DNA from: M50B103 sp041667565
Lineage (GTDB): Bacteria; Fidelibacterota; Fidelibacteria; Fidelibacterales; Fidelibacteraceae
NCBI GenBank assembly: GCA_964572745.1
Contig: CAZNFT010000010.1
Location: forward strand, 1 to 45,415
DNA length: 45,415 bases
Reading direction: 5' to 3'
The notes under the pieces are model-generated. The model ran no database searches. It worked only from the letters and a program-made list of their open reading frames with translations, and had not been told where the DNA came from. The translations under genes were made by a program, and so were the position numbers. This document shows, piece after piece, positions 31,992 to 41,635 of this stretch (positions are counted from its first letter, which is position 1; each line of letters begins with the position of its first letter).

Positions 31992-34811
31992 ATGAAAAAA
32001 TCTCTACTTTTCGTCCTGATCTTTTTCAGCTTCCTTCCACTGGAAGCTGAATTATATTCAGAGACAATTCTTCCCGGCACTCGCAATTTTTTATCTATTC
32101 GCGTAGAATTCCAAGAAGATAATACTTATCTGACAACAGGAAATGGAAAATTCATGCTTAGCGAATGGACGGGTCATGATACTATGACTTATGCCGTGGA
32201 TGCTCTTCCGCATAATAGGGCTTACTTTGCATCTCATTTAAAATTCATTGATAACTATTGGAACAGAGCTTCAAATGGCAATGTGCGAATCAATACAGCT
32301 GATGATCATCAGCTGCCTTTAGCAGATTCATCTTTTACTCTTTCTAAGAATATGCTTTACTATTCAAACCCCGATAGTGTTGACCATCGGCTTGCTAATT
32401 TGATATACGAAAGCGTAAAATTGGCTTCGGATGCCGGAGAATATAAAGATGATATTGATGCTATCATTATTTATCATGCCGGCGCAGGTCAGGATTTTAA
32501 AATCACTCTCGATGATTCGCCTTTCGATATTCCGTCCTTCTATTTTGATGAAAACTATCTTGCGAATCATTTACCCACTAATAAATACAATGAATTAATG
32601 AATTTGAACTGTAAACAAGGTATTGTTTTACCTGAATCTCAAAACCAATTGGGTTATAATATTGCTCTAAACGGCACTGAGATCTTGCTAACAGGCATGC
32701 TCCTGGGTTTGCCCACACTTTACGATACTGAATTAGGTCGCTCAGGTACAGGTATCTATGGTCTTATGGATCAAGGTTCAAATACTGCCAGCGGCTTATG
32801 CCCCATTAAACCCTCAGCTTTTGAGCGCTACCTCTTGGGTGCTGCTCAACCTGTCACTGTGACAAAAAGCGATTCACTCACACTTAAACGCGATGAGGTT
32901 TATCATCTGCCTATTTCTTCCAATGAATATTTTCTCATAGAATATCGCAAGAATAGCGGTGCCTATGCAGATTCAATTATGTGGTCAAGAAATGATGTTA
33001 ATAACTATCTTGATGTCCTGCGAATTTTAGATTCACTGGACTTAGTGGACTATAGCATAGAAAACGGTGTTTTGCTGGATTATTCTGACCTTGATGTCGG
33101 CCTGCCTACCCATGGTTTATTGATCTGGCATGTAAATGAAGCAGAATTGGGTGGTAAAAATCCAAATGACTGGGATTCCCCTTTTATCAATCTTATCGAA
33201 GCCGATGGCGGGAATGACATTGGAAAATTTTATGGAAGCCTGAACACTGCTGTCAATAGCGGCTGGAAATGGGATATGTGGTTTAAAAACAATCCCGCAT
33301 ATTTCGATAACAACAAGAACAGTCATATCATGCAATGGAATGATGCTTCCTATCCGAGTACTCGTTCCTTCGAAAATTTAGCTAGCGGAATAGCCATTAA
33401 TAATTTTGACTTTTATCTTGATTCTGTTGTACTCGACCTGAAAATTAATTCCCCTGCCGACTATCATTTTTCGAATATTATCTTCGATGAAATGACAACA
33501 GCCTTGCCTGCGGATATTTCAGCCGATAAATTACTCCTTGGCTACAGTGATTCCAGCCTTGTTTTACTGAGTGATAGTACTCTGAAAGAAATTTACGCCT
33601 CTGATGCGGTTCTTGGTAGAGGAAATACTGCATTGATGACGTATAATAATGATATTCTACTCATCACTAATTCTGATAAAAATTCTCATGTAAAGCATTT
33701 AGAATATTTAGCTTCGTCATTGCAAGAAGTCAATTCGATGGACCTCGGTCATGCATTGGATCTTGAAAAACTGGCATTGGCGGGCGATTCACTTTTCTTG
33801 CCACCTCTATCTGTAGAAGATTCACTCGCAAGAGCAATTTACAAGCTTGATATCGCTTCATGGACAGCTAATAAAATCGGCGAAACAAGTGAAACCCTCA
33901 CTCCCTATCTGAAAAACAATAAAATAGGATACGCAATTACTCAAGCTGCCGCTGTGATGAACAATGATGTGATTACAGCAGATGAGATAGGTTTTAGTAT
34001 TAATGGTAATAGTATGAGTGTACGCTTTGAAAGCAATGATCACTACTTTATGCCGGATTTTTATCCCGTTTATGGCGATAATCATTATATCAATGAGATC
34101 ATTCCTCTTCACATGGATGATGATGGCGAATACGATCTTCTTGTGCTGAGTGAATTTGAAGGCAAACAAAGCCTTTCCGCTTTCAGCAAAAAATCTCTGC
34201 TGTTAAATAACTTCCCCATCATGGGAAATTATTCCAAGATCAGGGTATTTAAACTTGCTGATGCCTATAAAATTCTTGTCTACAACCCGGCAGGTATTCT
34301 TGATATTTATAATATAGATGGCTCTAAACAGGCTTCATATCCTGCAAGCGTAAAAGCCAATTCACTTTTTGTAGAGCAAGTTTCCGATGATGCCGCGTGG
34401 ATCATTGCTGATGGTACAGTTATTCGCATAGAATCAAATTCTGTCTATTGGGGATATCAAGGCCAGAATGCAGCTCACAGCAATACTCAGTCCGAAACTC
34501 AAACAGCTGTCATAATAGATTCCGATCTCCTCATCAAAGATGGTTTGGTATATAATTATCCAAATCCCATTCAGGGTGACAGAACTAAATTCCGTTTTTA
34601 CGCAACTGGAGCTCAAGAGGTTAGGATCGATATCTATGCTCTTAGCGGTATGTATATAAAAACCATTATGGGCCGAGTATTTGATCAGCAATGGAATGAA
34701 TTTACCTGGTTTGTTCATGACGAAGAATCCGGGGTTTACATTGCCAAGATCACTTTCAATGGGGACAACAAAGAAGAAACTTATTTCATTAAACCTGCGA
34801 TATTAAAATAA
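31992..34811 (+). CDS. Secreted M6-metalloprotease-like protein with T9SS tail, active site lost
   Basis: 939 aa. Signal peptide (1-19). The middle resembles M6 (immune inhibitor A-like) peptidases: after the catalytic helix these read GLPDLYD then SGxGxWxLMDxGS, and here GLPTLYDTE (239-247) is followed by SGTGIYGLMDQGS. The expected HExxH at 232-236 is LLTGM, so zinc binding and catalysis should be lost. A long beta-rich region follows. The C-terminus (about 850-939) is a type A T9SS sorting domain: YNYPNP, then VRIDIYALSGMYIK, then SGVYIAKITF and a terminal Lys. Located between PorV-like and gluzincin-barrel genes. Most likely a surface-exposed binding protein derived from a protease. Confidence 0.85.
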   Translation: MKKSLLFVLIFFSFLPLEAELYSETILPGTRNFLSIRVEFQEDNTYLTTGNGKFMLSEWTGHDTMTYAVDALPHNRAYFASHLKFIDNYWNRASNGNVRINTADDHQLPLADSSFTLSKNMLYYSNPDSVDHRLANLIYESVKLASDAGEYKDDIDAIIIYHAGAGQDFKITLDDSPFDIPSFYFDENYLANHLPTNKYNELMNLNCKQGIVLPESQNQLGYNIALNGTEILLTGMLLGLPTLYDTELGRSGTGIYGLMDQGSNTASGLCPIKPSAFERYLLGAAQPVTVTKSDSLTLKRDEVYHLPISSNEYFLIEYRKNSGAYADSIMWSRNDVNNYLDVLRILDSLDLVDYSIENGVLLDYSDLDVGLPTHGLLIWHVNEAELGGKNPNDWDSPFINLIEADGGNDIGKFYGSLNTAVNSGWKWDMWFKNNPAYFDNNKNSHIMQWNDASYPSTRSFENLASGIAINNFDFYLDSVVLDLKINSPADYHFSNIIFDEMTTALPADISADKLLLGYSDSSLVLLSDSTLKEIYASDAVLGRGNTALMTYNNDILLITNSDKNSHVKHLEYLASSLQEVNSMDLGHALDLEKLALAGDSLFLPPLSVEDSLARAIYKLDIASWTANKIGETSETLTPYLKNNKIGYAITQAAAVMNNDVITADEIGFSINGNSMSVRFESNDHYFMPDFYPVYGDNHYINEIIPLHMDDDGEYDLLVLSEFEGKQSLSAFSKKSLLLNNFPIMGNYSKIRVFKLADAYKILVYNPAGILDIYNIDGSKQASYPASVKANSLFVEQVSDDAAWIIADGTVIRIESNSVYWGYQGQNAAHSNTQSETQTAVIIDSDLLIKDGLVYNYPNPIQGDRTKFRFYATGAQEVRIDIYALSGMYIKTIMGRVFDQQWNEFTWFVHDEESGVYIAKITFNGDNKEETYFIKPAILK

Positions 34812-34812
34812 T

Positions 34813-37794
34813 ATGATAAACAAACGACACTACATCCTCGCCCTATTACTCATTTTAACGCTGATGAGCGGACTTTTAGCACAGAATGCACCCCATCATC
34901 CCGAGTTAGACTGGAAAACGCTTGAAAGCGAACATTTTATGTTTCATTATCATGAAGGAACAGAGTGGTCCGTGCAACAAGCCATGATAGTGGCTGAATC
35001 AGTTTACCCTCATGTCACCGGACTATACGGTTGGGAACCCAAAGAAAAGACTCAGGTCATTATTCAAGACACAGATGATTACGCCAATGGCGGCGCTTAT
35101 TATTTCGATAATAAAATTCTGCTTTGGGCTTCTCCTCTGGAATTTGAACTACGCGGTAACCATCAGTGGATGTGGAATGTTTTTACACATGAGTTCTCGC
35201 ATATTATCTCTTTGGGCGCTTCTATGAAGCTTCCTATCAGTATTCCTCAGATCTATCTGCAATATTTGGATCGTGAAAAACCTATCAAAGAAAATATCAT
35301 TCTTGAATATCCTAAAGGCATTGGCTCCTTACCCATTGCTAACTCCATTATTCCTATGTGGTGGGCCGAAGGTGTTGCTCAATATCAATATGAAAATGCA
35401 GGACACGACTACTGGGATTCTCATCGTGATATGATACTCAGAGACAATGCACTGAGCGATATGCTCATGTCCTGGAGCGAGATCGGTCATTTTGGTCACA
35501 TAGGCATTGGCAACGAAATGGTCTATAATACCGGTTATGCTTTTGCAAAATATCTTGCGGAAAAATATGGTGCTTCCGTTCATGCTAACATTGCTAGACA
35601 TGCCAGCAAAAAATCTAATATCACCTTCAATAAAGTCTTAAAAGAAGTCACGGGAATACCGGGAAAAGAAATCTATGCAGACTTTTTACTGCATACACAA
35701 TCCGATTACCTGAATAAAACAGCCACTATCCGTGCCCAGCTCGTTGAAGGCGAGGAATTCTTCAATGAGGGACCGGGATCTTTTCTTGCTTCTTATGCTC
35801 CTCAAGGTGAAAACATGGTTTTCCAATCCAGTAAGGGTTTTGATTATATCTCCTATAACTTTCTCTATACTTTTGATGAAGATAAAGCCAAAAGGATTTC
35901 TAAAAACAGGGTTCGTGGTAATGTTGCCTGGTCACCGGATGGCGATACCGTTTATTTTGCTCAGCGTCAAAAAGCAAATATCTACGGTTCTACCTGGTTC
36001 GACCTCATGGCTTACGATTTTAAAAATAAAAAACTCGAACGTCTCACTGATAATGCCCGAATTTATTCGGTAACCGCTGATAACAATGGGCAACTCTATG
36101 TTATACGCGTAAATGATGGCACGCATAATATCTATAAATATGATCCCTTAAGCTCTAAAATGACAAACCTGACCCTCTATTCTCATGGTGAACAGGTCTA
36201 TATTATGCAGGTGGATCAAAATGGTCGCTATATATACTTTGATATGGCAACTAACCATGGCAGAGATATTTATCAACTTGATCTTGAAAATGAGAAGATC
36301 TCTCCGGCCATATATAATGTAAGTTACGATAACCGTATGCCTTATTTATGTCCAAATGCTAGGTACTTGTTCTATTCTTCAGATAGAAGTGGGATCTTTA
36401 ATATTTATCGCTTTGATCTTCAGACAAAAACCGAGTCCGAACTTCTTACTAATGTGACAGGTGCTGCCATGTATCCGGCTATTGATCCCAAAGATAGCAG
36501 TCTGACCTTTACAATTTTTAAGGAAGGGCGTTTCAGCTTAAATAAGATCAATGATATAAAAGCTATTGATAAAACACTTTCTGAATACAAAGAGTATCAA
36601 TTACCAACATTTGTGCAAGAATGTGCGACAGACTGCGCTATTACGGAACCTCGCAAATACAAAAATCAATTTTCAAAACTATTCTTCGTTCCCTTTTTAC
36701 AATACGATTATGATGCATTAAAAGCCGGGATCATTCTATTCCAGAACGAAGTACTGGATAAAATGAATCTCTTTGCACTGGCCGATGTCAATCACCGCGG
36801 TGATTACGATATATCTGCCAGACTTGATTTTAATCAATTTTTACCACGCCTTTATCTGGACTTTATGACCGTCGGTTTAAACCGAAAAGATACAAGCTTG
36901 TATAATGAATATTATCCCATGGAACAAAATATAAACTTTTCCCTCACAGAAATTTCTTTGGGAGCAAATTATACCTGGCGTAATTTTCACTTTTTTGAAT
37001 TCGTCGCAACTCATGGACAATACACATCCAAAGTGCTGGGGAAATGCTACGAAAATCCGGAAATCGGAAATGTAAAATTTGTTCCTACTACCTACTTTAG
37101 AGGTCAACGTTTAGAATTACGTTACCGTGCCAATTTTACACGTCGTCATTGGCAAAGCAATATTTCCCCTACAAAAGGGTTACGAATCAACGACATTGTT
37201 TTAGCTTATGATTTAAATCAATTCGTCGATGATTACAAAACCTCTGATTATGGCACATACATTGAACTTTATAAAAACCACTACACACCAAGAATGGACT
37301 TGAATGCCGATTATTTTATTCCTCTTCCCAAAACAGAGAATTCGGCACTTTCCTTCAACCTGAATATTGGTTTAATGACCAATACCAAAGTGGATTCTTT
37401 CTTTAACTACTTCGCCGGTGGTTTGCCTGGACTGAAAGGGTATCCATATTATACCATAGAAGGCACTCACAAAGCCATCTTCACTTCAACACTACGCTTC
37501 CCCATCAGCAAAAAACTTGGCATAAACTTTGAGCCCTTTTCCTTTGAAAATTTATACCTGGGAATCTATCACCAGATCGGTGATGCCTGGACCTGGGGAT
37601 TAAGTAAACCCGACTGGAAACAAGATGTAGGTATTCAGGCGCGTATCGGTGGGCATTCCTGGTATGGATTCCCCCTGGCACTGAGTTTCGACCTTGTTTA
37701 TGCCTTGGACCTTGTACAATATGATGAATTTGATGTGACAAAAACCATCGGACATAATTTCCGTTTTTACTGGACGCTATTGTTTGATTTTTAA
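34813..37794 (+). CDS. Gluzincin protease / beta-propeller / Omp85-like barrel fusion
   Basis: 993 aa, starting 1 nt after the previous stop. Signal peptide (cut near LLAQ, about 24). A peptidase MA-like gluzincin domain spans about 35-300 with HEFSH (His126, Glu127, His130) and a downstream Glu186 in WWAEGVAQY, so the zinc site looks complete. About 330-600 has TolB/PD40-type propeller repeats (WSPDGDTVYFAQ, then YLFYSSDRSGIFNIYRFD). The last roughly 370 residues are outer-membrane barrel strands ending LLFDF, with GLKGYP near 875 in the place of the Omp85 loop-6 (V/L)RGY motif. It would tether a protease to the outer membrane. Which side the protease faces is unknown. Confidence 0.85.
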   Translation: MINKRHYILALLLILTLMSGLLAQNAPHHPELDWKTLESEHFMFHYHEGTEWSVQQAMIVAESVYPHVTGLYGWEPKEKTQVIIQDTDDYANGGAYYFDNKILLWASPLEFELRGNHQWMWNVFTHEFSHIISLGASMKLPISIPQIYLQYLDREKPIKENIILEYPKGIGSLPIANSIIPMWWAEGVAQYQYENAGHDYWDSHRDMILRDNALSDMLMSWSEIGHFGHIGIGNEMVYNTGYAFAKYLAEKYGASVHANIARHASKKSNITFNKVLKEVTGIPGKEIYADFLLHTQSDYLNKTATIRAQLVEGEEFFNEGPGSFLASYAPQGENMVFQSSKGFDYISYNFLYTFDEDKAKRISKNRVRGNVAWSPDGDTVYFAQRQKANIYGSTWFDLMAYDFKNKKLERLTDNARIYSVTADNNGQLYVIRVNDGTHNIYKYDPLSSKMTNLTLYSHGEQVYIMQVDQNGRYIYFDMATNHGRDIYQLDLENEKISPAIYNVSYDNRMPYLCPNARYLFYSSDRSGIFNIYRFDLQTKTESELLTNVTGAAMYPAIDPKDSSLTFTIFKEGRFSLNKINDIKAIDKTLSEYKEYQLPTFVQECATDCAITEPRKYKNQFSKLFFVPFLQYDYDALKAGIILFQNEVLDKMNLFALADVNHRGDYDISARLDFNQFLPRLYLDFMTVGLNRKDTSLYNEYYPMEQNINFSLTEISLGANYTWRNFHFFEFVATHGQYTSKVLGKCYENPEIGNVKFVPTTYFRGQRLELRYRANFTRRHWQSNISPTKGLRINDIVLAYDLNQFVDDYKTSDYGTYIELYKNHYTPRMDLNADYFIPLPKTENSALSFNLNIGLMTNTKVDSFFNYFAGGLPGLKGYPYYTIEGTHKAIFTSTLRFPISKKLGINFEPFSFENLYLGIYHQIGDAWTWGLSKPDWKQDVGIQARIGGHSWYGFPLALSFDLVYALDLVQYDEFDVTKTIGHNFRFYWTLLFDF

Positions 37795-37803
37795 GGATAA
37801 CAT

Positions 37804-38592
37804 ATGAAAAAGATCATCGTTCTGCTTCTTATCCTCAGTATAAGTCTGCAAGCACAAATACCTAAGAAGATCGAATCAGGGGAAAAATCCATTCCTCTGG
37901 GAATAGTATTATCAACTGCCTTACCCGGTGCCGGACAACTTTACGCAGACAAGCCCTGGATCTCTGCACTGTATTTAGGCATAGAAGCTGCTGCTATCAC
38001 TGGCGCTCTGTATTTTAAAGCTCAAGGTAAAAAAGGAATTGACGATTATGAAGACTTTGCCGATGAAAACTGGGATGTGGAAAATTGGTTAAATTTTTAT
38101 GACCCCGCTATACATCCTACGACACATCATGCCATCGTGTATGTTGACCGTAATGCTTATTCTCCGGAAAGCGAATCAGAATATGAGCGTATGATGGCTG
38201 ATATCAATGATGGTTATGAGGAAGTGACTATTTGGAAAGATTATCACTTTTATGAAAATATTGGCAAATACGAACAATTTAAAATGGGTTGGAAGGATTG
38301 GGTCTCCGGTCAAGAAACTCCCAGCGATCCTGAACTTGGTATCTATGCAAAATATTCAGATAATCAATACAGCTACGCAAGTATGCGTCGTGCCGCCAAT
38401 AAATTATTACAATTTAGCACATATTGCGGAACAGCTATTTTTTTAAATCATTTCATATCAGCGATCGATGCAGGTTTTCGACTAAAGAAACTTAATGAAA
38501 ATCAAGATATATTGCTTACATTAACAGCTGCACCTATCATTCGATCTGAAGGTGTAAGCGGGATCCAGGCAGGATTCAATATGACATTTTAA
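37804..38592 (+). CDS. DUF5683-like membrane-associated protein
   Basis: 262 aa with an N-terminal signal (1-17, SLQAQ). The segment STALPGAGQLYADKPWISAL (44-63) is the DUF5683/P13-like signature of a GAGQ turn between two hydrophobic stretches, followed by GALYFKAQGKKG. A long acidic/aromatic middle (70-185) precedes another hydrophobic region (about 205-225) and a beta-type end. Function is unknown; in Bacteroidetes such genes often neighbour envelope-biogenesis genes. AAGGA ribosome site; 9 bp after the protease-barrel gene and 12 bp before bamD. Confidence 0.75.
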   Translation: MKKIIVLLLILSISLQAQIPKKIESGEKSIPLGIVLSTALPGAGQLYADKPWISALYLGIEAAAITGALYFKAQGKKGIDDYEDFADENWDVENWLNFYDPAIHPTTHHAIVYVDRNAYSPESESEYERMMADINDGYEEVTIWKDYHFYENIGKYEQFKMGWKDWVSGQETPSDPELGIYAKYSDNQYSYASMRRAANKLLQFSTYCGTAIFLNHFISAIDAGFRLKKLNENQDILLTLTAAPIIRSEGVSGIQAGFNMTF

Positions 38593-38604
38593 AATTGGGA
38601 TATT

Positions 38605-39384
38605 ATGAAAGCTAAAATTTTACTTACATTAACACTCACGTCTCTTATTTTATTCACTTCCTGTTCATCTTCTAAAGAAAGCAAAGATGATAGCGAAGCT
38701 CCAAAAGAAAAAACCTATATCGAACGCTACGAAGATGGCTTAATGGCCTTTGAAAACAAAAAATACTACAAAAGTATTGATGATTTCAATTATGTGGTGT
38801 TCAACGCTCCCGGATCAGATATTGCTGATAATGCGCAATTTTATTTGGCTTCAGCTAATTTTGAAATGAAAGAATACCTTGTAGCCATTCAGGAATACCA
38901 ATCATTGCTCCGTCGCTGGCCCGCAAGTGATCTATACGAAGAAGCTCGTTTTAAAATTGCAGAATGTTACTTCAATCACAGTCCGGGGTATCAGCGCGAT
39001 CAACAATCTATAGATAAAGCTATTATTTCTTATCAGGATTTCATTGATGAATATCCTTTTAGTGACAAAAGACCCTTGGCTGAAGCCCGTATCAAAGAAC
39101 TGCGGACCGGTCTTGCAACAAAGATCTACGAAGCCGGAAATCTTTACATGGTACTAAGAGAATGGAATGCAGCAATTGTAACTTTTCAGGAAATAATCGA
39201 TAGTTACTACGACACAGATATTCTTAATGATACCTATCTTGATATTGCTACTTGCAAAAGCAAACTGGGAAAAAGAGAAGATATGATCAATGCTTTGACA
39301 AAAGTTGATAAAGATAAACTTAATACAAAACAGCTTTTACATTATAATAGTTTAATGAAATTATCATTGGAATGGGCTGAATGA
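38605..39384 (+). CDS. bamD: Outer-membrane assembly lipoprotein BamD
   Basis: 259 aa. Lipobox FTSC (Cys20), then a Ser/Lys linker and five TPR units. The first and second match BamD/ComL closely: YEDGLMAFENKKYYKSIDDF, and FEMKEYLVAIQEYQSLLRRWP. BamD partners BamA in inserting barrel proteins into the outer membrane. It is placed directly after several barrel genes and its ATGA overlaps nadD. Length and repeat spacing are normal for the family. Confidence 0.9.
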   Translation: MKAKILLTLTLTSLILFTSCSSSKESKDDSEAPKEKTYIERYEDGLMAFENKKYYKSIDDFNYVVFNAPGSDIADNAQFYLASANFEMKEYLVAIQEYQSLLRRWPASDLYEEARFKIAECYFNHSPGYQRDQQSIDKAIISYQDFIDEYPFSDKRPLAEARIKELRTGLATKIYEAGNLYMVLREWNAAIVTFQEIIDSYYDTDILNDTYLDIATCKSKLGKREDMINALTKVDKDKLNTKQLLHYNSLMKLSLEWAE

Positions 39385-39968
39385 AAAAAATCTGTCTTTA
39401 TGGTGGATCTTTTGATCCCGTACATCTTGGCCACATAAATTTTGCAAAACATATACTACAAAGATTCAAAGCTGAATCTTTGTTTTTTATTCCCACCTAT
39501 TTTTCTCCCTTTAAAGGAGAAACCCGCTATTCTTCAAATATTCACCGTGTAAATATGTTGGAGCTTGCCTGCCGGGATATACCCAAAGCAGGTGTGTTAA
39601 CTCTTGAAATTGAACGACAAGGCTTTTCTTACACCATTGACACCCTAAAAGCTCTTCATGAACAATTCCCCGATCATAAACTCTATTGGATCATTGGTGA
39701 TGATCATCTTAATACCCTTTACCACTGGCGCGCTTACCCTGAACATTTTAAATATTGTGATTTTATTATACTTCCAAGAACCGGTGCAGTAAGCAAAGAT
39801 ATGACGCTTAACCACACATTTAAAGAACAGTTGCATTTTATTGAGGCTCCTGAAATAAACATCTCTTCCACTCAGATCAGACAAGCCCTGATCGATGAAA
39901 AAGATATTGATTCACTTGTTCCTTTGGATATAAAAAATTATATTTTGGAAAATAAGCTATATAGGTAA
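39381..39968 (+). CDS. nadD: Nicotinate-nucleotide adenylyltransferase
   Basis: 195 aa, full length. The nucleotidyltransferase motif GGSFDPVHLGH (8-18) binds ATP; WIIGDDHL and the C-terminal ISSTQIR are the other family marks. It adenylates nicotinic acid mononucleotide in NAD synthesis in the cytosol. It overlaps bamD by ATGA, as bamD-nadD linkage would predict for coupled translation. Confidence 0.96.
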   Translation: MKKICLYGGSFDPVHLGHINFAKHILQRFKAESLFFIPTYFSPFKGETRYSSNIHRVNMLELACRDIPKAGVLTLEIERQGFSYTIDTLKALHEQFPDHKLYWIIGDDHLNTLYHWRAYPEHFKYCDFIILPRTGAVSKDMTLNHTFKEQLHFIEAPEINISSTQIRQALIDEKDIDSLVPLDIKNYILENKLYR

Positions 39969-39971
39969 AAC

Positions 39972-40907
39972 ATGAGCTTAACACTTAGTATTTTTATCCT
40001 TCTTGCAGGAATCTTACTACTATATTTTGGTGCTAGTTTTTTAGTAAAAGGTTCGGCTAATATTGCAAGAATTCTTGGTGTTAAGCCTCTGATTGTTGGT
40101 CTGACCATTGTTGCTTTTGGTACATCTATGCCGGAATTCATGGTATCTGTCTTTGGTGTTTTAAAAGGTGTTTCTGATATCTCTGTTGGGAATATCATTG
40201 GATCTAATATTGCAAATATCGGACTTATTCTTGGTACTGCCGGACTTATAACTCCCATTGCAGTCAATTTTAAACATATTGGTAAACAATTAATTATATT
40301 ATTGGCAGCTTCTATTATTTTTTGTGTCGTGGCTTATAATGGGATTACACAATTTGAAGGCTGGATTTTCATCCTCTTTATTATTCTCTATGTTATTTAT
40401 CTTATTCGCTCCCCAAAAGCTGATAAAAACCTAGAAGATATTCCAGAAGCCGATAATTCCATTATACGAAATATCTTATACACTATTGCGGGAATAATTC
40501 TTCTTGTTCTCGCCTCTCGCGGGATGATTGATAGTGCAAGCGTTATTGCCCATCACTTTGGTGTAACGGAAATGGTCATAGGTATGACCATCGTTGCCAT
40601 TGGAACTTCTTTGCCTGAATTAGCTGCTTCGGTCATGGCTGCTGCAAAACACGAATCTGATATTTCCATTGGGAATGTCATTGGCTCTAATATCTTTAAC
40701 ATGTTCTTTGTTGGTGGTGGCGCCGCAACTATGCGCGGACTCGATATCGATGTATCCATCTACCATTTTGAAGTTCCTTTTATGCTCCTTTTTACACTTC
40801 TGCTTTTCCCTATTATTTTTATCAGTAAGGGCATTAAACGAAAACACGCACTGCTCCTTCTTGTATTATATATTTTATTCATCGTTCTATCCTATACTCT
40901 AACATAA
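39972..40907 (+). CDS. Calcium/sodium antiporter (CaxA/YrbG family)
   Basis: 311 aa, about ten membrane segments in two inverted halves. Each half carries the cation-exchanger alpha-repeat: GTSMPEFMVS with GNIIGSNIANIG in the first, GTSLPELAAS with GNVIGSNIFNMF in the second. The conserved Glu in each PE motif and the GSN turns form the ion site. It exports Ca2+ in exchange for Na+ (or K+). AGGTAAAAC before the ATG; 3 bp after nadD. Confidence 0.95.
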   Translation: MSLTLSIFILLAGILLLYFGASFLVKGSANIARILGVKPLIVGLTIVAFGTSMPEFMVSVFGVLKGVSDISVGNIIGSNIANIGLILGTAGLITPIAVNFKHIGKQLIILLAASIIFCVVAYNGITQFEGWIFILFIILYVIYLIRSPKADKNLEDIPEADNSIIRNILYTIAGIILLVLASRGMIDSASVIAHHFGVTEMVIGMTIVAIGTSLPELAASVMAAAKHESDISIGNVIGSNIFNMFFVGGGAATMRGLDIDVSIYHFEVPFMLLFTLLLFPIIFISKGIKRKHALLLLVLYILFIVLSYTLT

Positions 40908-40909
40908 CT

Positions 40910-41635
40910 ATGAATTATAAAAGCGTTGCTCCCTATACCGAATCATCACAGATCTACGACCGCCTCATGGAAGAAGTCGACTATTTGGGTTGGTGTGAAT
41001 ATATTTTAGACTTAGCAGATGAATTCGGCTTCAGCACGGGGTCAATTTTTGATCTCTCCTGTGGAACGGGTACTTTTTTACATCTATTTCCTGCCTCTGA
41101 AAAATTTGGTATAGATATCTCCCAAGAAATGATCTCTCGCGGAAAAGAAAATTTTCCGGAATTGGACCTGGAAGTGGGTAATATGATGCATCCAACTCCC
41201 CGCGATGTCTCACTTTATGTTAATATTCATGATGCACTTAATTATATTTCCGATTTTAAAGCCATTCGTGAGCACATTACGTATATGGATAAACATCTGA
41301 ACGAGGGTCAAAGCTATATTTTTGATTTTGCTCTTCCAGGCGTTATGACAGAATATTTTGACGATACAGCCTACGAAGATACCAACGAAGCAGGTATATT
41401 TTTTAAGCGACATAATTATTACGATAAAAAAAACAAGCGTTCTCTGACAGATCTTTATATATATCATCCTGATGGACGCTCTTATCATGAAAGACATATT
41501 CAATATATCTTCAACTTTCAAGAAATAGAAAAATTGTCCGTGGAATTCCCCTCCAGAAGCTTTATATTTCTGGAGGAATTTAGCTTTGAAAAAGCTAATG
41601 AATTATCAAACAGATTGCTGGTCATAATGCGATGA
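40910..41635 (+). CDS. SAM-dependent methyltransferase (class I)
   Basis: 241 aa. The Rossmann-type SAM site is IFDLSCGTGTFLHLF (about 46-60) followed by FGIDISQEMI, typical of class I methyltransferases of the Methyltransf_11/25 kind; the opening YTESSQIYDRLM is common in that group. A beta-rich C-terminal part (from about 160) is the usual partner domain. Substrate cannot be inferred. Its last bases overlap ftsE (ATGA). Confidence 0.88.
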   Translation: MNYKSVAPYTESSQIYDRLMEEVDYLGWCEYILDLADEFGFSTGSIFDLSCGTGTFLHLFPASEKFGIDISQEMISRGKENFPELDLEVGNMMHPTPRDVSLYVNIHDALNYISDFKAIREHITYMDKHLNEGQSYIFDFALPGVMTEYFDDTAYEDTNEAGIFFKRHNYYDKKNKRSLTDLYIYHPDGRSYHERHIQYIFNFQEIEKLSVEFPSRSFIFLEEFSFEKANELSNRLLVIMR

